NCBI GenBank assembly: GCA_951800145.1
Contig: CATOJE010000036.1
Location: 1-34,301 of the forward strand
Reading direction: 5' to 3'
Source: an uncultured Lachnospiraceae bacterium
Lineage (GTDB): Bacteria > Bacillota > Clostridia > Lachnospirales > Lachnospiraceae
Length of the DNA stretch: 34,301 nt
The notes beneath the pieces are model-generated. The model was not told the DNA's origin. It saw only the letters and a program-made list of their open reading frames with translations, and searched no databases. Positions 7,455 through 15,966 of this stretch are shown here, piece after piece (positions within the stretch are counted from its first letter, which is position 1; every line of letters begins with the position of its first letter). The position numbers and the translations under genes were made by a program.

Positions 7455-9098
7455 ATGAGATTGAAGCATGGGAGTTTTAAAACTAAGAAACTTCAGGGAA
7501 TTTTGCTGGCAGCACTTTTAGCTGTATCCGCATCCGCCTGCCAGAAAAATACAGCTCCGGACCATACAAGCGTGGGACAGGAGGATGGAAAAGCCAGTGA
7601 GACCAGAGACAGCGTGGTGATTGCCATCGGCTCAGAGCCGGAGACCCTGGATCCCACTCAGGGCTGGGGCCACGGCAACTCCCCCATCGTCCAGAGTACC
7701 CTGGTAAGGTATCGGGCCGATTTGACCTTTGAAAATGATCTGGCTGACAGTTACCAGCTGTCAGAGGACGGGCTCACCTGGAGGTTTACCCTGCGGGAGG
7801 ACGCATTCTTCACAGACGGGGAGCCGGTAAAGGCAGGAGATGTGGCATTTACCCTGGAGACCGCCAAGGCGGCCCAGGGCTCTGTGGATCTGACTTATAT
7901 GGAGAAGGCGGAGGCAGTGGATGACCGGACGGTGGAGATTACCCTATCCCAGCCTACCTCCATTTTCCTGAATACCCTTGCCTCCATAGGGATAGTACCA
8001 GAGCACGCCTATGGTGAGGATTACGGCAGAAGCCCGGTTGGGTCCGGCCCCTATAAGCTGACAGAGTGGAAACCTCAGGAGCAGCTGATCTTCACTGCCA
8101 ATGAGGATTATTACGACGGCGCTCCTTCCATTAAGCAGGTTACAGTGGTCTTTATGTCAGAGGATGCCGCCCTGGCGGCAGTGCAGGCAGGTAAGGTGGA
8201 TGTGGCCTATTCCTCTGCAACCCTGGGCACCACCCAGGTGAAGGGCTATTATGTGGAGGCCATCCCCTCAGCGGACAACCGAGGCTTCACCCTTCCGGTT
8301 CTGCCCAACCAGGGAAAAACCACCCAAAGCGGCGCTCCCATCGGCAATGATGTAACCTGCAACCTGGAAATCCGCCAGGCCATCGCCTATGCCATCGACC
8401 GCCAGCTGGTGGCGGAAACGGTGCTGAATGGCTTTGGCTGTCCGGCGTATTCGGAAAATGACGGGATGCCCTGGAATAACCCGGAGGTGAAGATTGAGAC
8501 CGATGTGGACTATGCAAAGAAGCTTCTTAAGGATGCAGGCTGGGCGGACACAGACGGGGACGGCATCGTGGAAAGGGATGGGCAAAAGGCAGAATTTTCC
8601 TGTGTCTATCCTGCCGGTGATTCGGTGCGCCAGGCGGTGGCTATGGCGGCAGCAGAGCAGGCTCTGGCAGTCGGAATTAAGATTCAGGTAGAAGGGGTCA
8701 GCTGGGATGAGATTATGGAGCGGATGTTTTCTGAGGCAGTGATGATGGGCTGGGGCTCCTCGATACCAAATGAAACCTATTATCTTTACCGCTCAGAAGG
8801 CGCCCTGCTGGATGACTTTTATAATCCAGAGGGCTATGGGAGTGATGTGACGGACCGCTACCTGAAGGAAGCCATGGAAGCTCCCTCTGCAGAGGAAGCC
8901 AACCGTTGCTGGCAGAAGGTGCAGTGGGACGGCACAAATGGCACGGCCATGAAGGGTGCATGTCCCTGGGTATGGATTGTAAATCTGGATCATGTGACCT
9001 ATGTGCGGGACGGGCTTTCCATCGGGGAGCAGCCTATCCATGGCCATGGACATGGCCTGCCCTTGATTCAAAACCTGAAGGACTGGACTTGGGAATAA
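7455..9098 (+). CDS. ABC transporter substrate-binding lipoprotein, family 5 (nickel/oligopeptide type)
   Basis: A 547-residue solute-binding protein of the DppA/OppA/NikA family that delivers ligand to the permeases encoded next. The N-terminus is a lipoprotein signal: MRLKHGSFKTKKLQ, a hydrophobic stretch, and a lipobox ending ASAC before QKN. The mature part begins VVIAIGSEPETLDPTQGWGH, typical of the family, followed by FTLREDAFFTDGEPVKAGDVAFT, GSGPYKLTEW and AIAYAIDRQLVAETV. An IHGHGHG cluster near the C-terminus could bind metal, which together with the operon type suggests nickel or another chelated metal, though peptides remain possible. The frame is open back to 7173, but that extension would cross a terminator. 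ATG 7455, preceded by AAAGGAAA, is therefore chosen. Confidence 0.85.
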   Translation: MRLKHGSFKTKKLQGILLAALLAVSASACQKNTAPDHTSVGQEDGKASETRDSVVIAIGSEPETLDPTQGWGHGNSPIVQSTLVRYRADLTFENDLADSYQLSEDGLTWRFTLREDAFFTDGEPVKAGDVAFTLETAKAAQGSVDLTYMEKAEAVDDRTVEITLSQPTSIFLNTLASIGIVPEHAYGEDYGRSPVGSGPYKLTEWKPQEQLIFTANEDYYDGAPSIKQVTVVFMSEDAALAAVQAGKVDVAYSSATLGTTQVKGYYVEAIPSADNRGFTLPVLPNQGKTTQSGAPIGNDVTCNLEIRQAIAYAIDRQLVAETVLNGFGCPAYSENDGMPWNNPEVKIETDVDYAKKLLKDAGWADTDGDGIVERDGQKAEFSCVYPAGDSVRQAVAMAAAEQALAVGIKIQVEGVSWDEIMERMFSEAVMMGWGSSIPNETYYLYRSEGALLDDFYNPEGYGSDVTDRYLKEAMEAPSAEEANRCWQKVQWDGTNGTAMKGACPWVWIVNLDHVTYVRDGLSIGEQPIHGHGHGLPLIQNLKDWTWE

Positions 9099-9157
9099 GC
9101 TGGTTCCGACCCATTCCCAACACCCATTGGATTTGACTCAAAACCTGAAGGACTGGA
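9068..9157 (+). repeat. Direct duplication of the 3' end of the substrate-binding gene
   Basis: TCAAAACCTGAAGGACTGGA occurs at 9068-9087, in the last codons of the gene, and again 70 bases later at 9138-9157, after the stop codon. Similarity continues through TGGGAA and a later GGAATAAG. The second copy can be read as QNLKDWIWEGAE followed by a stop but is out of frame with the gene. It is a relic of a small tandem duplication in the intergenic space. Confidence 0.85.
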
Positions 9158-9214
9158 TCTGGGAAGGGGCGGAATAAGCAGAATCTATCATAAATTGGAG
9201 CAGAAAGGGAATGT

Positions 9215-10210
9215 ATGAAAGGATCCTTGGGGCGCCTGGCCCGTATTTTTCTTACTTACAGCATTAAAATGACAACCCTGCTGCTGGCAGTGAGCGTGAT
9301 TTCCTTTGCCCTGGTCAGCGAGTCGCCGGTGGATCCGGTGCAGCAGTATATCCTGGGCCTGGGCACAGCGGTTTCACCGGAGCAGCGGGAGCAGATAGAG
9401 GATTACTGGGGGGTGGATGAGCCGCCGGCAGAGCGGTATATCCACTGGCTCTCAGAGCTTCTCCAGGGGAATCTGGGGGAATCCCTCCTGTACCGCCGGC
9501 CAGTGGCAGACATTATCGGCGAGCGCTTCCTGAATTCTCTGGCGCTGATGCTCTGTGCATGGGTGCTGTCCGGCGGGATCGGCTTTACCTTAGGATGCAT
9601 CATGGGAATGTACCAGGGTCAATGGCCGGACAAAATCCTGAAGCGGATCTGCTACATCATAAGCTCCGTTCCCACCTTTTGGCTGGGGCTGGTGCTTCTC
9701 CTGGTGTTTTCTGTGTGGCTGGGATGGTTCCCCATCGGTTTTTCCTCACCGGTAGGTGTGCTGGAGGAGGAGGTGACCATCTGGCAGAGGCTTTACCACC
9801 TGATCCTGCCGGCTTTTACCCTAAGTCTTTTGTCCTTTGTAAATATTGCCTTACATACCCGCCAAAAGCTGGCAGATGTTTTGAACAGCGAGTATGTTTT
9901 ATTCGCCCGGGCGAGGGGCGAGGGGCCCTGGACGATCCTTAGACGGCATGGGCTGCGGAACATCCTGCTTCCCGCGGTAACCCTTCAATTTGCCTCCTTC
10001 GCAGAGCTTTTCGGCGGATCTGTCCTGGCGGAAAATGTATTCAGCTATCCGGGACTTGGCAGCGCGGTATCAGCGGCCGGTTTGAATTCTGACGTGCCTC
10101 TGCTTTTGGGGATCACTCTGTTTTCCACCCTGTTCGTCTGTGTGGGAAACATGATTGCAAACCTGCTTTACGGGATCATTGATCCCCAGATACAGGAGGT
10201 GAGCCTGTGA
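9215..10210 (+). CDS. ABC transporter permease, NikB/DppB-like
   Basis: A 331-residue integral membrane permease of the binding-protein-dependent transport family. The N-terminal segment from residue 8 on (LARIFLTYSIKMTTLLLAVSVISFALV) gives the first membrane helix. The extracytoplasmic stretch has VDPVQQYILGLG, then LQGNLGESLLYRRPVADII, diagnostic of the DppB/NikB family. The cytoplasmic EAA-like loop that contacts the ATPases is RARGEGPWTILRRHGLRN. AAAGGGA lies about nine bases before ATG 9215. Its stop overlaps the GTG start of the next permease (GTGA), indicating translational coupling. Confidence 0.9.
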   Translation: MKGSLGRLARIFLTYSIKMTTLLLAVSVISFALVSESPVDPVQQYILGLGTAVSPEQREQIEDYWGVDEPPAERYIHWLSELLQGNLGESLLYRRPVADIIGERFLNSLALMLCAWVLSGGIGFTLGCIMGMYQGQWPDKILKRICYIISSVPTFWLGLVLLLVFSVWLGWFPIGFSSPVGVLEEEVTIWQRLYHLILPAFTLSLLSFVNIALHTRQKLADVLNSEYVLFARARGEGPWTILRRHGLRNILLPAVTLQFASFAELFGGSVLAENVFSYPGLGSAVSAAGLNSDVPLLLGITLFSTLFVCVGNMIANLLYGIIDPQIQEVSL

Positions 10211-11031
10211 GACTGGGAAACCGCCGTAAAAAACTGATTCTTCTCACGGTTGTTATGGCCTTGATCTTTATTGCTATCTATGCATTCGGCATTCTGATCC
10301 CGGAGGAAGAGATAGCCGGCAGCTTTCTGGAGGCAAGGCGTCCTCCAAGCCCTTCCCATCCCTTTGGTACCGACGCCCTGGGGCGGGATCTGCTGCTGCG
10401 TACCTTTAAGGGACTGTCTGTCAGCCTGACGGTGGGATTTGCTGCCTCTGCTGTCAGCGCGGTGATTGCCATCCTGGTGGGGATTGGCGCTGCCGCCGGG
10501 GCCAGGTGGGTGGATGGTGTTATGAACTGGGTAATTGACCTGGTAATGGGGGTGCCTCACACCATTTTGATTATCCTGATCTCCTTTTCCGCGGGCCGGG
10601 GCTTAAAGGGACTTTTAATCGGGATCGCCGCTACCCATTGGTGCAGCCTGGCCCGTCTGATCCGGGGGGAGGTGCTGCAGTTGCAGTCCCAGCCATACAT
10701 AGCCGTGTCACGGAAGCTTGGAAAATCCAGCGGATGGATCTTAGTGCACCATTTACTGCCTCATCTGCTGCCACAGTTTTTCGTGGGGCTGATTCTCATG
10801 CTTCCCCATGCCATCCTTCACGAGGCATCCATCTCCTTTCTGGGCTTTGGACTGCCGCCGGAGCAGCCGGCCATCGGCATTATTCTGTCGGAAAGCATGG
10901 GCTATCTTTCTGCAGGCTTGTGGTGGCCTGCCCTGCTGCCAGGTCTTACCCTGGTGCTGCTGGTTTTGCTGGTGGATAATCTGGGCGAGCAGCTGCAAAA
11001 GCTCTTAGATCCCAGCAGCGCACAGGAATAG
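10207..11031 (+). CDS. ABC transporter permease, NikC/DppC-like
   Basis: A 274-residue permease that pairs with the preceding one to form the membrane channel. One N-terminal membrane helix is followed by the family motif HPFGTDALGRDLLLRTFKGL and then by several hydrophobic helices. The EAA loop is QPYIAVSRKLGKSSGWILVH. The start is a GTG overlapping the TGA of the upstream gene by four bases; there is no better ATG nearby. It is followed after 60 bases by the ATPase genes. Confidence 0.9.
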   Translation: MRLGNRRKKLILLTVVMALIFIAIYAFGILIPEEEIAGSFLEARRPPSPSHPFGTDALGRDLLLRTFKGLSVSLTVGFAASAVSAVIAILVGIGAAAGARWVDGVMNWVIDLVMGVPHTILIILISFSAGRGLKGLLIGIAATHWCSLARLIRGEVLQLQSQPYIAVSRKLGKSSGWILVHHLLPHLLPQFFVGLILMLPHAILHEASISFLGFGLPPEQPAIGIILSESMGYLSAGLWWPALLPGLTLVLLVLLVDNLGEQLQKLLDPSSAQE

Positions 11032-11091
11032 AAGGGCCGCCGGGCACAGATCGCAGGAGTGCGGACCGCAGCATAGAAGGAGTGATTCACA

Positions 11092-12027
11092 ATGGAGCAA
11101 AAAAAAGAAACCTTACTGGAAATCCACGATCTTTCTATCTCCTTTCGGATGTATCACCAGGGACTGGAGCAGAAGGAGCTGCAGGTGATTTCTGACTTAT
11201 ATCTTACGATATATCCCGGGGAGATCGTGGCAGTCGCCGGCTCCTCCGGCTCCGGAAAAAGCCTGCTGGCCTCTGCCATCCTGGGGCTTCTCCCGGGCAA
11301 TGCCACGGTGCATGGGCACCTCCATTACCAGGGCCAGGAGCTGACGCCGGAACGGCAGAGAAGGCTGCGGGGAAGGGAGATCGCCCTGGTGCCCCAGTCG
11401 GTGGCCTACCTGGATCCCCTGATGAAGATAGGGCCTCAGACAGACGGACATGAGAAATCCCGCTCTCCGGAGAGGCGCAGACAGCTTTTTGCCCGGTTCG
11501 GGCTGCCAGAGGAAACGGAAGGGCTTTACCCCTTTCAGCTTTCCGGCGGTATGGCCAGACGTGTGCTGGTGTCCACCGCCCTGCTGACCGACGCCAGGCT
11601 GGTGATCGCCGATGAGCCCACGCCGGGAATGAGCCTTGATCAGGCCCTGGAGGCTCTGGGAATGTTCCGGGAGATGGCAGATGAGGGGCGGGCGGTGATC
11701 CTGATCACCCACGATATTGATCTGGCCTTTGAATTTGCCGACCGGGTGGCTGTCTTTTATGGTGGGACTACGGTGGAAACCGCCCCTGCCTCAGACTTTA
11801 AGAAAGGGCCGGAGGCGCTGCGCCACCCTTATTCTAAGGCGCTGTGGTCCGCCCTGCCCCAGAATGGCTTCCATCCCATTCCCGGCTTCCAGCCTTACCC
11901 AGGGGATCTGCCGGAGGGCTGTCTCTTTGCCCCCCGCTGTCCCTTAAAAACAGCAGAGTGTACCGCGGCTGTGCCCCCGGTACAGGAAATACGGGGCGGG
12001 GAGGTGAGGTGTTACCATGGGACTTGA
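11092..12027 (+). CDS. ABC transporter ATP-binding protein, NikD/OppD-like
   Basis: A 311-residue nucleotide-binding subunit. Walker A GSSGSGKS lies at residues 50-57, Q-loop VPQSVAYLDP, signature LSGGMARR, Walker B LVIADEPTPG and H-loop LITHDID. The signature has Met where most ABC proteins have Gln, as is seen in NikD-type proteins. The C-terminus carries the oligopeptide/nickel transporter extension with CLFAPRCPLKTAEC. AAGGAG precedes the ATG. It overlaps the second ATPase gene by 11 bases, so the two are probably made together and act as a heterodimer. Confidence 0.9.
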   Translation: MEQKKETLLEIHDLSISFRMYHQGLEQKELQVISDLYLTIYPGEIVAVAGSSGSGKSLLASAILGLLPGNATVHGHLHYQGQELTPERQRRLRGREIALVPQSVAYLDPLMKIGPQTDGHEKSRSPERRRQLFARFGLPEETEGLYPFQLSGGMARRVLVSTALLTDARLVIADEPTPGMSLDQALEALGMFREMADEGRAVILITHDIDLAFEFADRVAVFYGGTTVETAPASDFKKGPEALRHPYSKALWSALPQNGFHPIPGFQPYPGDLPEGCLFAPRCPLKTAECTAAVPPVQEIRGGEVRCYHGT

Positions 12028-12631
12028 AGCCAAAAACCTATCCTTCCGCTATAGTAAGAAGCAGCCCTGGATCCTTAAGGACTGTAATGTAACGGTTGAA
12101 AGGGGCCAGCGCCTTGCCATCTTTGCCCCCAGCGGCTATGGCAAGACCACCCTTTCCATGCTTTTGGCCGGATATCTGGAGCCAGTTGAGGGGCAGGTTC
12201 TCCTGGATGGAAAGCCGCTGCCAGGGAAGGGCATCTGCCCGGTGCAGATGATTCTCCAGCATCCGGAAAGGGCGGTGAATCCCCGGTGGAGACTAAGGCG
12301 TGTGCTGGAAGAGAGCGGCACGCTTAAGGAGGAGATGCTTCGGGACTTTGGCATCGAGAGGGCCTGGCTGGACCGTTTTCCCAGGGAGCTGTCCGGCGGA
12401 GAGCTCCAACGCTTCTGTGTGGCCAGGGCCCTGATGAGCGGCGGGGAGTATCTGATCTGCGATGAGATCAGCACCATGCTGGATGTAATTACCCAGGCCC
12501 AGATCTGGCAGGTAGTTCTTGATGAGGCAAAGAAGCGGAATATGGGGCTCATCGCCGTCACCCATAACTATTATCTGGCGGAGCGGATTGCTACGGGGAT
12601 ACTGGATCTGACGGCAGAAAATGTTGACTGA
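12017..12631 (+). CDS. ABC transporter ATP-binding protein, NikE/OppF-like (short form)
   Basis: A 204-residue nucleotide-binding subunit, second of the pair. The phosphate loop reads APSGYGKTT, the signature LSGGELQRF, the Walker B YLICDEIS (EIS in place of the common EPT) and the H-loop AVTHNYY. It lacks the C-terminal oligopeptide extension present in its partner, so it is short compared with OppF, but the ABC core is complete. GAGGTG precedes ATG 12017. Its stop codon overlaps the left arm of a strong terminator, marking the end of the operon. Confidence 0.88.
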   Translation: MGLEAKNLSFRYSKKQPWILKDCNVTVERGQRLAIFAPSGYGKTTLSMLLAGYLEPVEGQVLLDGKPLPGKGICPVQMILQHPERAVNPRWRLRRVLEESGTLKEEMLRDFGIERAWLDRFPRELSGGELQRFCVARALMSGGEYLICDEISTMLDVITQAQIWQVVLDEAKKRNMGLIAVTHNYYLAERIATGILDLTAENVD

Positions 12632-12683
12632 AAAAAGCAGTGGGATTGTCCTTCGGTTTAAGAAAGCGTCCCGCTGCTTTTTT
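12631..12683 (+). terminator. Strong terminator at the end of the ABC operon
   Basis: AAAAAAGCAGTGGGA (12631-12645) pairs with TCCCGCTGCTTTTTT (12669-12683) with a single T-G wobble, giving a 15-pair stem around a 23-base loop and a six-T tail. The A/T symmetry makes it potentially bidirectional. It separates the GC-richer importer from the AT-richer island that follows. Confidence 0.9.
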
Positions 12684-12834
12684 GCCCCTAGTTTACCGAA
12701 AAGGATAGCTTATTGAAAATAGATATGCTAGAATGGAGATGGATGTAAGGAAGAATTGTGATGACAAAAGCATCGGAAAACAAGATGTGTGTTGTGGAGA
12801 GCCTGAGCAAAGAGGGATAGGAGATAAGAATTTT

Positions 12835-13962
12835 ATGCATGTTGGAGCGAATACAGTAGAAGAAGAGCAGTTATATTCTGGAGCCTGTGAGAAAGAAATA
12901 ACAGAACCTTTTAATCCGAAGGATGTGGACATAGTGTCTCAGACGATGGTAGTTTCTAATGTCGTTGATCAGTTGAAGTATGGAGAGATTTTATTAGAAC
13001 CAGATTTTCAAAGACATCCGGATTTGTGGAATCCTACGCAGCAGAGCCGTCTGATCGAATCATTGATTATCCGTATCCCCCTTCCTACCTTTTATTTTGA
13101 CAGTACAGATGATGATAAACTGATCGTTGTAGATGGATTGCAAAGATTATATGCGATAAAAAGATTTATGGTGCTTAATATAGATGATAAGGAGCGCCTT
13201 GCATTGACCAATCTTGAGTATTTAAAGGAGTACGAGGGAAAAAAATTTGAAGAGCTTCCTCCGATTATACAGAGGCGGATAAACACACAGGCATTATCCA
13301 CCTATATCATCCGGCCCGGAACACCAGATAAAGTAAGAACAAGTATATTTACAAGAATTAATACGGGAGGACTGACCTTAGAACCAGCGGAGATTAAGAA
13401 TTCTGTTTATCGGGGACAGGCAGCGAATCTATTAAAGGAGCTGGCGCATTCTGAAGAATTTGTAATAGCTACAAGGAATAAAATCGATCCGAAAAGAATG
13501 CTGGATTGTGAATTTGTCAATCGATTTATGGCATTTTACCTGTTAGGAACAGAGCAATATTCGGGTAATTTGGAAGACTATTTAAATGATGTAATGATTC
13601 GATTACAAAAAGAATCAAAAGCTACAATCGAGGCATGCCGCAGGGATTTTTTAAAAGCAATGAAATATTCTGTTCGTATTTGGGAAAAAATAGCTTTTAG
13701 GAAAATCAATGCAAATGGTTACTATGGGCAGATTAATAAGCCGCTCTATGATGCGATAACCGTTAATTTGGCGAAATTGAGTACACAAGAGTGTGAAAAA
13801 TTGTTGAGAAGGAAAGATGAATTATTAGAAAAGTATAATGAACTGCTAAATGATAAAAAGTTTGTAGATATGATTACCAGCGGCACTGCCGCCATAGATA
13901 ATGTTAAGGACAGACATCGCATCATTTATAATCTTTTTCAAGGGGTATTAGCAGATGATTAA
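12835..13962 (+). CDS. DUF262 domain protein (GmrSD N-terminal-like), component 1 of a putative defence module
   Basis: A DUF262 protein of about 375 residues. DUF262 is a ParB/Srx-like fold found in the type IV restriction system GmrSD and in other phage-defence proteins, where the DGQQR-type motif is tied to NTP hydrolysis or nuclease action. Here the motif reads DGLQRL, in the context LIESLIIRIPLPTFYFD...LIVVDGLQRLYAI, after the conserved LEPDFQRHPDLW. A helical C-terminal part follows (RMLDCEFVNRFMAFYLLG onward). The frame is open from ATG 12733, which has no convincing ribosome site. AGGAGA at 12819-12824 fits ATG 12835, and that start leaves about 27 residues before the typical PFNPKDVDI. 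Base composition is visibly AT-richer than the flanks. It overlaps the ATPase gene by eight bases. Confidence 0.85.
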   Translation: MHVGANTVEEEQLYSGACEKEITEPFNPKDVDIVSQTMVVSNVVDQLKYGEILLEPDFQRHPDLWNPTQQSRLIESLIIRIPLPTFYFDSTDDDKLIVVDGLQRLYAIKRFMVLNIDDKERLALTNLEYLKEYEGKKFEELPPIIQRRINTQALSTYIIRPGTPDKVRTSIFTRINTGGLTLEPAEIKNSVYRGQAANLLKELAHSEEFVIATRNKIDPKRMLDCEFVNRFMAFYLLGTEQYSGNLEDYLNDVMIRLQKESKATIEACRRDFLKAMKYSVRIWEKIAFRKINANGYYGQINKPLYDAITVNLAKLSTQECEKLLRRKDELLEKYNELLNDKKFVDMITSGTAAIDNVKDRHRIIYNLFQGVLADD

Positions 13963-15061
13963 TTATATGCAAATAGAAAACTTTAAGTCGATAAAGAAAT
14001 TATCATTGCCGTTAGAAAATTTAAATCTGTTTTTCGGAATGAATGGGATGGGCAAATCCTCAGTGATACAGGCACTGTTGCTTTTGAGGCAAAGCTTTTG
14101 GGAAAATTATAAATCGGGATTAGATTTTTTGTATACGAATGGCGAAATGATACAATTAGGAACAGGACAGGATATTTTTTGCCAAAGTGGTTTTTCTGAC
14201 ACCATCAGATTTTATGTCCAGTTTAATGGTGATATAACGTATGATTGCCGCTATAAATACGAATCGGACAAGCCAAACAATGATCAGCTGAAGAGAATTG
14301 GGGCAGGAACAAATGAGAACTATACCTCTTCTTTATTCTCCGAACGATTTTCTTATTTGGCTGCAGAACATATAGGGCCCCGAAAGCAATATAGTATTGA
14401 AAACTGGAAGAAAAATGGGGTTGCGCGGCTGGGGACAATGGGAGAATTTATCGTTCCTTTTTTAGCGCTTGAAGGAGAAAAAATCCGTATTCCTGATGAG
14501 ATGTGCCTGCAAACAGGTAAAACGAATCGATTGATTGATCAGGTATCGGCTTGGATGGCAGAAATATCTCCAGGTATACGAATCTCTGCAGAATTACTTC
14601 CAACCATTGAAAAGGCAAAGCTGGCAATTAGCTATAGCGGAGACCGGCTGGTATCGGATTCGTTTTTGCCTGTTAATGTTGGATTTGGGATTCCATATGT
14701 ACTGCCTCTTGTTGTAGAACTGCTTATTTCTGAGGAAGGCAGCCTCATGTTAATTGAGAATCCTGAATCACATCTCCATCCTAAGGGTCAGACGATGATA
14801 GCAAGATTGATATCTTTGGCGGCAGACCATGGATGTCAGATTATTTGTGAATCCCATAGTGATCACGTGATTAATGGGGTTAGAGTTGCTGTAAAGAATA
14901 AACAAATAAGCCGGAAAAAAGTAGGAGTTTCTTTTTTCACGAAAAACAAAGACCAGGAAACAAAGGTGGACAATATTTATATTGATGAAAATGGAAACCT
15001 GAGCGATTATCCTTTAGGACTTTTGGATGAATGGGGAATTCTCATGACTGAGCTAATGTAA
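13955..15061 (+). CDS. AAA/SMC-like ATPase with DUF3696-type C-terminus, component 2 of the module
   Basis: A 368-residue ATPase of the OLD/AAA15-like group. It begins with the typical MxIENFKSI segment; Walker A GMNGMGKSS lies at residues 28-36. The VGFGIPYVLPLV segment resembles the signature motif, and the Walker B/D-loop reads LMLIENPESHLHPKGQ. The switch histidine lies in ICESHSDHVINGVR. The end, YIDENGNLSDYPLGLLDEW, is characteristic of DUF3696 proteins. Related ATPases power several defence systems (for example those paired with nucleases in Septu- and Gabija-like systems), so a sensor/trigger role is inferred rather than shown. The ATGATTAA overlap with the DUF262 stop implies coupled translation. 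Intact. Confidence 0.85.
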   Translation: MINYMQIENFKSIKKLSLPLENLNLFFGMNGMGKSSVIQALLLLRQSFWENYKSGLDFLYTNGEMIQLGTGQDIFCQSGFSDTIRFYVQFNGDITYDCRYKYESDKPNNDQLKRIGAGTNENYTSSLFSERFSYLAAEHIGPRKQYSIENWKKNGVARLGTMGEFIVPFLALEGEKIRIPDEMCLQTGKTNRLIDQVSAWMAEISPGIRISAELLPTIEKAKLAISYSGDRLVSDSFLPVNVGFGIPYVLPLVVELLISEEGSLMLIENPESHLHPKGQTMIARLISLAADHGCQIICESHSDHVINGVRVAVKNKQISRKKVGVSFFTKNKDQETKVDNIYIDENGNLSDYPLGLLDEWGILMTELM

Positions 15062-15119
15062 TATGTAAAGAATCTATGGGTTACAGATTGGACAAACTGC
15101 AAGGAGGAAACAAAAGAAA

Positions 15120-15800
15120 TTGGATTTGTTTTTTAATGAATTGTCGATAGATGGAAGAACGAACATAAGCAGAGATTCTGTATCAGCTCTTGTTCAGGTA
15201 TATCATGCGCTGCGTAAATATAATATAGCAACATGTAGAATTGATTCTGCTAATAACCAAAGATTACATCAGATGATTCAAGATAAGCCGGATTTTTTAA
15301 ATATAAGAAATTTCTATTTTTCCTTTTTTCGTTCTCCATATGAATCTGAACGAGTAGAAAGTGAGCAGGATGAATATTTGAACCATGAGTGGATTTATCA
15401 TGGTAAGTCTTGTATCGGCTTACCATTAGCTATCATAATGAATTCAGCTGCTTTAAGTGTCTATGAGACTGACTGGAAAGATGCATTTATTCATATCACA
15501 AAAGATGGCAATATGAATGCGGTTAGAAATATTTGCATTGAACAGCATGTTGATTTACATATTCCACAGATACAGCTAGATGAAGAACCGATATTGATAG
15601 AATGTGATTTAGAAATAAAAGATAAAAAAATATCCTTAAGAAGTGATCATGGGGTTGACGTACTAACCGAATTTTCAAAACGATTACTCAGATGCCCTTA
15701 CGTGATAGGCGTCATTAACTCACTGCCATTTAATTCGTTTGAGCGTAGGTTTATTAAAAAGATACGTGAAGATGGTTTGATCGAGATTGTTTTACCCTAG
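15120..15800 (+). CDS. Unrecognised third protein of the DUF262/ATPase module, cut by an in-frame amber codon
   Basis: A 226-residue protein I cannot assign to a named family. It has no signal peptide or membrane helix. It opens with LFFNELSIDGR, carries IGLPLAIIMNSAALSVYETDW in the middle, and ends with a dense block: LRSDHGVDVLTEFSKRLL, CPYVIGVINSLPFN, DGLIEIVLP. The start is TTG 15120, with AAGGAGG at 15101-15107 upstream (12-base spacing); no ATG is better placed. The frame stops at TAG 15798-15800, but the same frame then runs on for 33 protein-like codons to TAA at 15902. The natural product is therefore probably about 259 residues. It lies 58 bases after the ATPase gene, shares its AT-rich composition and is presumably the effector or partner of the module. 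Confidence 0.6.
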   Translation: MDLFFNELSIDGRTNISRDSVSALVQVYHALRKYNIATCRIDSANNQRLHQMIQDKPDFLNIRNFYFSFFRSPYESERVESEQDEYLNHEWIYHGKSCIGLPLAIIMNSAALSVYETDWKDAFIHITKDGNMNAVRNICIEQHVDLHIPQIQLDEEPILIECDLEIKDKKISLRSDHGVDVLTEFSKRLLRCPYVIGVINSLPFNSFERRFIKKIREDGLIEIVLP

Positions 15801-15902
15801 ACAGATAAAGGGTATGGTGTTGTGGTCAAAACCACAGGCAGAACGATGAGAGAAACTGAGATGATAGGAAAAATCATAATGGAAAAATATGGAGGAGTAT
15901 AA
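15801..15902 (+). pseudogene. Detached C-terminal tail of the third module protein
   Basis: Directly after the amber codon, the same frame encodes TDKGYGVVVKTTGRTMRETE and then a helix-like MIGKIIMEKYGGV before TAA at 15900-15902. The codons look coding, and the GYGVVV..TTGR...RETE pattern fits my recollection of how this protein type normally ends. A weak CGGC/GCCG hairpin with a run of six T follows at 15908-15927 and would suit a terminator placed after this longer frame. Confidence 0.6.
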
Positions 15903-15966
15903 ATCTCCGGCGAACAGCCGATTTTTTATAGAAGCATAAAAGGATTGAGAAAGGCCAGGTGAAGGA

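Noticed and set aside
12733-12834. A longer DUF262 protein from ATG 12733
   Set aside because: No convincing ribosome site there; AGGAGA fits ATG 12835 and the length before the domain then matches what I expect for the family. The longer form cannot be fully excluded.
12690-15966. Prophage, transposon or integrative element carrying the DUF262 module
   Set aside because: No integrase, transposase, tRNA target or flanking direct repeats were found; only base composition suggests transfer.
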